DNA from: Sphingomonas sp.
GTDB taxonomy: Bacteria > Pseudomonadota > Alphaproteobacteria > Sphingomonadales > Sphingomonadaceae
DNA: 64,000 bases
Reading direction: 5' to 3'
Assembly: GCA_017849555.1 (NCBI GenBank)
Contig: JAFIGU010000003.1
Coordinates: forward strand, 1 to 64,000
Position numbers and translations under genes: made by a program. How positions within the stretch are numbered: position 1 is the stretch's first letter; each line of letters opens with the position of its first letter. Below are positions 9,704 through 16,493 of this stretch, piece by piece. The notes beneath the pieces are model-generated. The model did not search any database. It worked only from the letters and a program-made list of their open reading frames with translations, and was not told the DNA's origin.

Positions 9704-9795
9704 GAGCCATTCGTAACTGCACGCGGATGCGCGGTCTAGGACGATCGATGCACGAGGGCCCCCGCTCCTTCCCTCGCCCGCTTTGCGGCGTGACA

Positions 9796-9813
9796 ATTGC
9801 ATTCGGATGCAAT
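9796..9813. promoter_or_regulatory. Operator palindrome, regulon 1, site D (best copy)
   Basis: ATTGCATTC|GGATGCAAT pairs at 8 of 9 positions, the best palindrome of the set. It lies between the divergent LacI gene and HisD-like copy 2, so it could control both. Confidence 0.7.
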
Positions 9814-9871
9814 AAGGCTGCCCGCCGTCGCCCGTTCGACCCATCCAGACCGATCAAGGGGAGCTTATGCC

Positions 9872-11167
9872 ATGACCGACGCACCGCAGGGATTTTCCGA
9901 CATCGCAAGCTATATCAAGGCGCCCGCGCGCGATCAGATCACCGATAGCGGCGATGTCGCCGGGCTGGTCGCGCGGATTCTCGCCGATGTACGCACAGAA
10001 GGCGACGCCGCGGTGCGCCGCTACAGCGCCGAATTCGACAAGGCCGATCTCGATCGTTTCGAAGTCTCCGCGGCCGAGCGCGCGGCGGCGCTCGACGCGC
10101 TCGACCCGCAGACCCGTGCCGATACCGAGTTCGCGATCGACAATGTACGCCGCTTCGCCGAAGCGCAGCTCGGCACGATCCTTCCGCTGGAGGTCGAGCC
10201 GATCCCCGGGCTGCATCTCGGTCATCGCGTCATCCCGATCGACCGCGTCGGCGCCTATGTGCCGGGCGGCCGCTTTCCGCTGCTCTCGGCACCAATCATG
10301 ACGATCGTGCCGGGCAAGGTCGCAGGGTGCGGCGAGGTCGTCGCCTGCCTGCCGCCCAATGCGCACCAGGCGATGATCGCCGGCTGTCACCTTTCGGGCG
10401 CCGATCGCATCTTCCGCATCGGCGGCGCACAGGCGATTGCGGCAATGGCCTATGGCACCGAGAGCGTGCCGCAGGTCAACAAGATCATGGGGCCGGGCAA
10501 CGCCTTCGTGAACGAGGCGAAGCGCCAGGTGTTCGGCCCGGTCGGCATCGACCAGCTCGCCGGCCCGTCGGAGATCTTCATCCTTGCCGACGCAAGCGGC
10601 GATCCCGAGCTGATCGCATGCGATCTGCTCGGACAAGCCGAGCATGACGTGCGGACCCGCGTCGGCCTCATCACCACCGATCGCGCGCTTGCCGAAGCGA
10701 CCGTGCGCGAGGTCGAGCGCCAGCTCCAGACGCTGGCCACCGCCAAGATCGCGGCGGAGAGCTGGGCGAATTACGGCGAAGTCGTGCTTTGCGCGAACGA
10801 AGCGGCGATGATCGCTTATTCGGATCATGTCGCGGCGGAGCATCTCCAGGTTCACACCCGCGATCCGCATGGCATGGCCGCCAAGCTGCGCAATTACGGC
10901 TCGCTGTTCATCGGCGAGAACGCCAGCGTGGTCTATTCAGACAAGAATGTCGGCACCAATCATACGCTGCCGACAATGGGTGCGGGGCGTTATACCGGCG
11001 GCCTGTGGGTCGGCTCTTACGTGAAGATCGCGACGCACCAGTGGCTCGAGGACAAAGCGATCGCCGCAGTCGCGCCGCCAGCGATCCGCCAGAGCGGCAG
11101 CGAGGGCCTGGAGGGGCACCAGAAAGCCGCCGCGATCCGCTACGACCGGATCCGCCAGCCCGCCTGA
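9872..11167 (+). CDS. HisD-like NAD-dependent alcohol dehydrogenase, copy 2
   Basis: A 431-aa paralogue of the enzyme at 2325-3647. It keeps the zinc/catalytic motifs [32 protein letters not shown] and the C-terminal LEGHQKAA histidine. ATG 9872 has AAGGGGAG 8 bp upstream; an in-frame start at 9797 would run through operator D and is rejected. Two divergent copies in one regulon suggest two different alcohol-oxidation steps or two stereochemistries. It is not part of histidine biosynthesis, judging by its neighbours. The exact substrate is unknown. Confidence 0.85.
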   Translation: MTDAPQGFSDIASYIKAPARDQITDSGDVAGLVARILADVRTEGDAAVRRYSAEFDKADLDRFEVSAAERAAALDALDPQTRADTEFAIDNVRRFAEAQLGTILPLEVEPIPGLHLGHRVIPIDRVGAYVPGGRFPLLSAPIMTIVPGKVAGCGEVVACLPPNAHQAMIAGCHLSGADRIFRIGGAQAIAAMAYGTESVPQVNKIMGPGNAFVNEAKRQVFGPVGIDQLAGPSEIFILADASGDPELIACDLLGQAEHDVRTRVGLITTDRALAEATVREVERQLQTLATAKIAAESWANYGEVVLCANEAAMIAYSDHVAAEHLQVHTRDPHGMAAKLRNYGSLFIGENASVVYSDKNVGTNHTLPTMGAGRYTGGLWVGSYVKIATHQWLEDKAIAAVAPPAIRQSGSEGLEGHQKAAAIRYDRIRQPA

Positions 11168-11173
11168 CCTGGG

Positions 11174-11201
11174 ACGGCGGCGCGGAACCCCGCGCCGCCG
11201 T
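11174..11201. terminator. GC-rich hairpin between convergent genes
   Basis: Perfect 12-bp stem ACGGCGGCGCGG / CCGCGCCGCCGT with a 4-nt loop, 7 bp after the HisD-like copy 2 stop. There is no U-tract, so it is a likely but not certain terminator. Confidence 0.6.
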
Positions 11202-11264
11202 GTTCTCCTCCGTATGACGACAGGCGCTGCTGCTGGCGCGACGCTCTAATCAACATTTACTTCC

Positions 11265-11372
11265 GTCACCGCGGCCTTGAGCCGGAGTCCATCGGGAGGC
11301 AGGCGCGGAGCAAGAAGTTCTTGCCGCAGAGTTAGCGGCACGACGGACCCCGGCTCAAGGCCGGGGTGACGG
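11265..11372. repeat. Intergenic repeat, family 2, copy 1
   Basis: About 107 bp starting GTCACCGCGGCCTTGAGCC and ending with the near-inverse GGCTCAAGGCCGGGGTGAC, with GGAGGCAGGCG-GGAGCAAGA in the middle. A second copy with about three quarters identity lies at 62345-62451. The inverted ends and two intergenic copies suggest a small non-coding mobile or REP-derived element. Confidence 0.65.
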
Positions 11373-11402
11373 GGAAGGCCGAAACGTCGGGTCCGACGCA
11401 GG

Positions 11403-12425
11403 TCACCCCTCGAACAGCGGGCGCGCAGGATCTTCGCCGCCGCGCACGACATAAGCAATGCACGGCACCGAGGCGGTGTTGCGCAGCGCATGGGCAAGCC
11501 CGATCGGCACGGTCAGCGTGTCCCCCGCGCCCATGACGAGATCGCCGCCGTTCCAGCTCACTTCCAGCGTCCCCGAATGAACGAAGATCACCTCAGTTTC
11601 ACGGCGGCTGTGGGTCGGGATGTAAGCGCCGGACTGCAAGGTCAGCAGCCGCAGATTGAAGCCGTGCGGCCACCAGCCGCTGATCGGGCCGGGCGCGAAG
11701 CCGTCGGCGGTGGCGCGCGGCACGATCAGCCCGGCCTCCTCGACGCCGGGCCCCGCCAGTGGCGATTCAGGATTGGCCCGCACATCGTCAAGCCGAACGA
11801 CGCACTCGGCCAGCTTCTCCAGCGGCGGGGTGCGCAACGCCGCCAGCTCGTCCTCGCCGAGCGGCGTTTCGAGCTCGACGTCGCGCAGCCGATAGTCGCC
11901 CTCGCTGGTATCGATCAGCGTGCCGCCTTTGGCCAGTTTGAGGCCGAATTCGGCGGCGGATTCGAAAACCGCCGGCGCCCAGGTGACCTTGCCGGGATCG
12001 TCCTGCCCCAGCACCACCCAGAGGAAGCCGGTCCCCTCGTCGATCTTCTCGAACCCGCGGAACATATGGATCGGCACCGAAGCCACGTCGCCCGGCCCGA
12101 TATCGAGCGTGCCGTCTTCACGATTGGGACCGAAGATCAGCCGCCAATGGCCGGAATGGACGACGAAAACCTCCGCCGTCTCATGGCTGTGCTGCGAGTT
12201 GACGCAGCCCTCGGGCTGGCGCGCGGCGCCGATGTTGAAGCCGTGCGGCTCGGTGATGTGGACGAACTGGTCGGCACTCTCGGACACGCCGGGGCCGATG
12301 ATCGTGAAATTCTCCTTCTCGGTCGACCCGGGCGTGCGGGTGTCGATGAAGGCGGTGCGACAAGGCACGAGATCTGCGTAGCGCACCAGGCGCGCGGCCA
12401 TCGCTTCGCGGGTCCACTCGGTCAC
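11403..12425 (-). CDS. Two-domain cupin protein (bicupin)
   Basis: A 340-aa protein with two cupin barrels. Motif HSHETAEVFVVHSGHW is near residues 78-93, and a second HSRRETEVIFVHSGTLEVSW is near 270-290, followed by GAGDTLTVPIGLAHALRN. Metal-type His/Glu positions are present in both. The layout resembles gentisate-dioxygenase-type or other ring-cleaving/regulatory bicupins, but I do not recognise a precise family. GTG 12425 is preceded by GGGAG. It is divergent from the hydrolase operon and shares operator site E with it. It may be a dioxygenase or isomerase of the unknown pathway. Confidence 0.75.
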   Translation of the reverse strand: MTEWTREAMAARLVRYADLVPCRTAFIDTRTPGSTEKENFTIIGPGVSESADQFVHITEPHGFNIGAARQPEGCVNSQHSHETAEVFVVHSGHWRLIFGPNREDGTLDIGPGDVASVPIHMFRGFEKIDEGTGFLWVVLGQDDPGKVTWAPAVFESAAEFGLKLAKGGTLIDTSEGDYRLRDVELETPLGEDELAALRTPPLEKLAECVVRLDDVRANPESPLAGPGVEEAGLIVPRATADGFAPGPISGWWPHGFNLRLLTLQSGAYIPTHSRRETEVIFVHSGTLEVSWNGGDLVMGAGDTLTVPIGLAHALRNTASVPCIAYVVRGGEDPARPLFEG

Positions 12426-12492
12426 GTTTCACTCCCTAACATGTTCCCCGAGCCAATGCGCATCTCCCGCGTACCGACCGGATGAATCGCTG

Positions 12493-12510
12493 TTTGCATT
12501 CGAATTCATT
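12493..12510. promoter_or_regulatory. Operator palindrome, regulon 1, site E
   Basis: TTTGCATTC|GAATTCATT is almost identical to site A read on the other strand. It sits between the divergent bicupin gene and the hydrolase/SnoaL/MFS operon and could control both. Confidence 0.65.
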
Positions 12511-12610
12511 TGTGCTACGCCATGCCAACGGCCGGCGCAAGCGATACATGTCGGCCGGCGAAAACTTGTCGGGAGGACGCCACGAGCGTCCGCATGGAGA
12601 GTTAAGGCTG

Positions 12611-13342
12611 ATGTCCGCGCCGGGGCGTAACGAGGAAACCGACCTGCCGCTCGTTCTGCTGCCGGGAACACTGTGCGATGCGCGCGTCTTCGGCGCGATC
12701 ACGCCGCAGCTCCGCGCGACCGGGTATAGCATTGAACATTTCGACATGACCGGGCTCGGTTCGGCCCACGCGTTGGCGATGCGCGCGCTGGCGCAATATC
12801 CGGGGCGCTTCATTCCGGTCGGGTTCTCGCTCGGCGCGATCGTCGCACTGGAGCTCGCCGCCATAGCGCCGGAGCGGATCGCCGCGCTCGGGCTGATCGC
12901 CGCTAACGGACGAGATGTGCCGCCGGCCGATCATGCCGCGCGCCGCGCCGCCGCATCCAGCGATCCTGCCGCCCTCGTCGGCGACATCCTCTGGCCCCGA
13001 TCGGTTGCCGTCCGCGCCCGCGACGATCACGCGCTCCGGGCGACGATCATGGACATGGCGGCAAGCCAGCCCGCCGGCACGCTTGCGCTGCAGACCGAGG
13101 TGGCGCTCACCCGTTTCGACAAACGGCCGCTGCTCGCGCGCATGACGATGCCCACGCTGGTATTGGGCGGTGCCGAGGATCGTATCGCCCCGCCCGAGCT
13201 GCAACGCGAACTCGCCGAAGAGCTGCCCGAAGCCGAGCTGGTGATCGTCCCGGATGCGGGCCACTTCCTGCCGCTCGAACGCCCCGAACCATGCGCCCGC
13301 GCGCTCGCCGACTGGCTGGTGCGCATCCGGGCCGTCGCATAA
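12611..13342 (+). CDS. Alpha/beta hydrolase
   Basis: A 243-aa alpha/beta-fold hydrolase with LLPGTLCDARVF near the N-terminus, nucleophile elbow GFSLGA (Ser73), acid Asp in LGGAEDRIAP and catalytic His in DAGHFLPLE. ATG 12611 follows AAGG; a longer frame from 12482 would overlap operator E. It is first in an operon with the double SnoaL-like protein and the MFS transporter. There is no signal peptide, so it is cytosolic. It likely opens a lactone or hydrolyses an ester or C-C bond of an intermediate; enol-lactonase-like enzymes have this size. Confidence 0.82.
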   Translation: MSAPGRNEETDLPLVLLPGTLCDARVFGAITPQLRATGYSIEHFDMTGLGSAHALAMRALAQYPGRFIPVGFSLGAIVALELAAIAPERIAALGLIAANGRDVPPADHAARRAAASSDPAALVGDILWPRSVAVRARDDHALRATIMDMAASQPAGTLALQTEVALTRFDKRPLLARMTMPTLVLGGAEDRIAPPELQRELAEELPEAELVIVPDAGHFLPLERPEPCARALADWLVRIRAVA

Positions 13343-13370
13343 GCCATCACGATCATCGCACGGAGGTCAC

Positions 13371-14519
13371 GTGACTGATATTCCAACCGCCAAGAAGCCC
13401 GCCGACGCCGCCCGCAGCGAGCTGACGACGCCCGACATCGGCGCGGGCCGCGTCCTGCAGGTCGAACGGCGCGACTTTACCCAGCTCGTGCCCGAGGGCC
13501 GCAAGCGCGTGCAATCGATGCGCGGCTTCGACGACTGCTACACCGATATCGTCGATTATATCGTGCGCTGCACCCACCGCATCTGGGACGAGCGCGACGT
13601 CGGGCTGATCTATTCGCATTATACCCACAATTGCGTCGCCTATACGACGATGGGCACGATGTACGATCGCGAGACGCACATCCGCGACACCATCCAGCGT
13701 CTGGTCGAATTCCCCGACCGGCGCGGCATGGCGCTGCAGGTGATCTGGCGCGGCGACGATGTGAACGGCTTCTACACCAGCCATATGACGCATGGCCTGG
13801 GCCGGCACACCGAATTCGGCAGCTGGGGCAAGCCGACCGGTCGCACCTTCTGCACCCGCACCGTCGCCGATTGCATGATCCTGGAAAACAAGATCTACAA
13901 GGAATGGATCGTGCGCGACAATATGGGGCCGCTGATCCAGGTCGGGGTCGATCCGCATGTCTTTGCGCAAGGGATCGCGCAGAAGAAATTCGAGCTGGGC
14001 GAAAGCGTCCTCGATCTTGCCGAGAACCGCCGGTTGCTCGGCCAATATCCGCCGGAGAGCGAGGCGGACCTGTCGATCGCGCATAACGACGGCGAGGAAC
14101 AGCTGCTCACCTGGCTGCACCACATCTACAACAAGCGCATGTTCGGCAAGATCCACGAAATCTATGCCCCCAATTGCCAGTGGCACGGGCCGCTGATGCG
14201 CGAGCTCTACGGCATTGCCGCCGTCCTGCAGCAGACGATGCGTCTCGTCGCGCTGATGCCCGACTGCTCGTTCGTGCCGCAGCACATCTGCTCGGTCGAC
14301 AGCGAGGAGGGCGGCACCAAATATGCGGTGCGTTGGGTGATGGACGGTCACCACCTCGGCTATGGCGCGCTCGGCGCGCCGACAGGGCATCACCTCTTGG
14401 TGATGGGCGTCACCCACTTCCACATAAAGGACGGCAAAATCGTCGACGAATGGGTCGTCTATGACGAATTGTCGATGCTGGTGCAGCTCAAGCTGGCGGC
14501 GATCCAGGCGGCTGCCTGA
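13371..14519 (+). CDS. Double SnoaL-like (NTF2-fold) protein
   Basis: A 382-aa protein that looks like two SnoaL/NTF2-like alpha+beta barrel domains in tandem, near residues 35-190 and 215-380. Each has a recognisable core (VRCTHRIWDERDVGLIYSHY in the first, HHIYNKRMFGKIHEIYAPNC in the second) and ends in an 'ENKIYKEWIVRDN' or 'DGKIVDEWVVYDE' strand. GTG 13371 follows CGGAGGT closely. SnoaL-fold proteins act as cyclases, isomerases or dehydratases on small organic molecules, but no specific activity can be assigned. Position between a hydrolase and a transporter implies a catabolic role. Confidence 0.7.
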   Translation: MTDIPTAKKPADAARSELTTPDIGAGRVLQVERRDFTQLVPEGRKRVQSMRGFDDCYTDIVDYIVRCTHRIWDERDVGLIYSHYTHNCVAYTTMGTMYDRETHIRDTIQRLVEFPDRRGMALQVIWRGDDVNGFYTSHMTHGLGRHTEFGSWGKPTGRTFCTRTVADCMILENKIYKEWIVRDNMGPLIQVGVDPHVFAQGIAQKKFELGESVLDLAENRRLLGQYPPESEADLSIAHNDGEEQLLTWLHHIYNKRMFGKIHEIYAPNCQWHGPLMRELYGIAAVLQQTMRLVALMPDCSFVPQHICSVDSEEGGTKYAVRWVMDGHHLGYGALGAPTGHHLLVMGVTHFHIKDGKIVDEWVVYDELSMLVQLKLAAIQAAA

Positions 14520-14528
14520 CCAGCCGGC

Positions 14529-14549
14529 GGAGCCGCGCGACGCGGCTCC
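14529..14549. terminator. Hairpin between SnoaL-like gene and MFS gene
   Basis: Perfect 9-bp stem GGAGCCGCG-CGA-CGCGGCTCC with a 3-nt loop and no clear U-tract. It could attenuate expression of the transporter relative to the upstream genes or protect the upstream mRNA. Confidence 0.45.
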
Positions 14550-14579
14550 TACCGTCTTTCCGACCGGAGTGCTTTTCGC

Positions 14580-15833
14580 ATGTCTGCTGCCGTTCCCCTT
14601 GCCGCCCGGGCGGATATCGACGCCGAGCTCGCCGAGCGACCTGCGCATCCCGTACCCGGGATGGGGCGGCAAATCGCGATCTTCGCGCTGCTGTTGGTCT
14701 GCGAATTCCTCTACGGCTGGGCGTGGAATACCGTGGACGTGCTTCGGCCGTTCATTCGCGCTTCGCTCCACCTCTCGCTAATCGAGGTCGGTTCGGCCTA
14801 TTCGGCGCAGGGCGCGGGCGCGCTGATCGGGGCAGTGCTGATCGGGCAATTGGCCGACCGCTTCGGGCGACGCCGCACCTTCGCGCTGGTGGTCCTCGGC
14901 TATGGAACGATGCTGATCGCGGGGGTCGCGGTCGCGAGCTATCCGATGCTGCTCGTCCAGCGCTTCCTGCTCGGCATTTTCGCCGGCGCGAGCTTCCCGG
15001 TCGGCGTGGGCATTTACGTCAATCTCTTCCGCCCCTCGCTGCGTGGACGGCTCGCCGGGACGATGAACGCCTTCTTCAGCTTCTCGATCGTCGCGCTCGG
15101 GCTGGCGATGGGGGCGGTTTCGCCGGGGGACTGGCGGTTGCTGTTCTGGATCGGCGGCCTGCCCACCTTCGCGCTGGCGCTGATGGTCCTGTGGCTGATC
15201 CCGGCGCGGTCGGCGATCGACCTTGCCGGCCAAAAGGTCGCCAAGCTGCCGATCAAGGAATTGTTCGCGCCGGCGGTCCGTCGCCAGACGCTGATGCTTG
15301 CGACAATGACGGGGCTGAACTTCTTCGGCTATGCGGCCTATAGCGGCTGGCTTACGACCTATCTCTCGGGCGAGCGCGGGTTCGACGCGGCGACAGCGGG
15401 CCGCCTCGTCGCCTGGCAATTCGCCGGCAATATCGCGGGCGGTTTCCTTTGGGGGTGGACTGCCGATCGTTTCGGCCGCCGTTTCAACGCGATCGGCTTC
15501 CTGATCGCCGCGGCGGCGATCATCGCCTATCTGCTCGCGCCGTCCAGCGTGATCCTGCTTCAGCTCATCGGCCTGATCTATGGCGCATCGCTCTGTTCGA
15601 GCGTCACCTGGGGGCCGTGGCTCGCGGAACTCTACCCGCCGCACCTGCAATCGACTGCGGCGTCGATCTTCAACTGGGGCCGCGTCATCAGCTTTTTCGC
15701 GCCGCTGATCACCGCGCAGATCGCGGAGAATTTCGGCATGGCCGCGGCAATGGCATCGGCGAGCCTCGCCTTCACGATCGCCGCCGGCCTGTGGCTGGCG
15801 CAGCGCGAGACGCTGGCGCGGGCGACGGGGTAG
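14580..15833 (+). CDS. MFS transporter, probable importer of regulon 1
   Basis: A 417-aa major facilitator with about 12 membrane helices and the signature LADRFGRRRTFA between helices 2 and 3, repeated as WTADRFGRRFNA in the second half. It resembles the aromatic-acid/sugar-acid symporter branch (AAHS or related). It follows the SnoaL-like gene by 60 bp in the same direction. It is likely to carry the substrate released into the periplasm by the TonB receptor across the inner membrane. The following 290 bp (15834-16124) contain no gene that I can support. Confidence 0.85.
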   Translation: MSAAVPLAARADIDAELAERPAHPVPGMGRQIAIFALLLVCEFLYGWAWNTVDVLRPFIRASLHLSLIEVGSAYSAQGAGALIGAVLIGQLADRFGRRRTFALVVLGYGTMLIAGVAVASYPMLLVQRFLLGIFAGASFPVGVGIYVNLFRPSLRGRLAGTMNAFFSFSIVALGLAMGAVSPGDWRLLFWIGGLPTFALALMVLWLIPARSAIDLAGQKVAKLPIKELFAPAVRRQTLMLATMTGLNFFGYAAYSGWLTTYLSGERGFDAATAGRLVAWQFAGNIAGGFLWGWTADRFGRRFNAIGFLIAAAAIIAYLLAPSSVILLQLIGLIYGASLCSSVTWGPWLAELYPPHLQSTAASIFNWGRVISFFAPLITAQIAENFGMAAAMASASLAFTIAAGLWLAQRETLARATG

Positions 15834-16124
15834 CGAAGAATCTGTCGAACGTCGCCAATCATCCGCGAATGGACGCGGAGCCGATTGTCCGACTCTTTCT
15901 TCTGATGCCCGGGAAGGAAGAGTCCTCCCGATGCTGGCTCGCAGCTTGGTATGATCGAGGTCGCGCAAACACTTTCTGATTGAGGACCGCAGCCGAGGTC
16001 GCTCGGCGAGTGGAGACCGCTACCCACACGTTTCACCCTCCACCCCACACGTTTCGCGCTTTGCTTTCGAGCGCTGCGCCGGACATCCTTTCGTGCAGGT
16101 CGAAGAACAGCATGAAAGAGAAAG

Positions 16125-16493
16125 ATGCGGATCGGCATCGATGTGGGAGGAACAAACACCGACGCGGTGTTGCTCGCCGACGATCAAGTGATCGCCTGGT
16201 GCAAATCGCCGACGACGGCCGATGTCAGCTCGGGTATCGTCAACGCGATCCGCGCTTTGCTTGAGCAACGCGACGACGCGCTGGGCCAGATCGATTGCGT
16301 GATCATCGGCACCACACATTTCACCAACGCTTTTGTCGAGCGGCGCAATCTGCTGCCGGTCGGCGTGATCCGTATCGGTTACGTACTGACCGTCCCCGCG
16401 CATTTTGCCCCACAGGCATTTCGCTTTTGGCTGAGCAAACCGCACAAGATCGCCGCGGATCAATCATCCATTTTCAGTGCGGGCCGAATTTGA
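16125..16493 (+). pseudogene. Hydantoinase/oxoprolinase (HyuA family) N-terminal fragment
   Basis: MRIGIDVGGTNTDAVLL followed by IIGTTHFTNAFVERRNLLPVGVIR is the conserved N-terminus of HyuA-type hydantoinase/oxoprolinase A subunits, which are normally several hundred residues long (roughly 500-700). Homology stops at about residue 84 (position 16376) and the frame ends in unrelated residues after 122 codons, overlapping the stop of the opposite receptor gene. The remaining 5/6 of the gene is absent. It is a broken remnant, probably from a deletion joining this point to the receptor gene. Confidence 0.8.

Noticed and set aside
2325..11167. Calling the HisD-like genes histidine-biosynthesis hisD
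   Set aside because: There are two copies, with catabolic neighbours and a shared LacI operator, and no other his genes are nearby.
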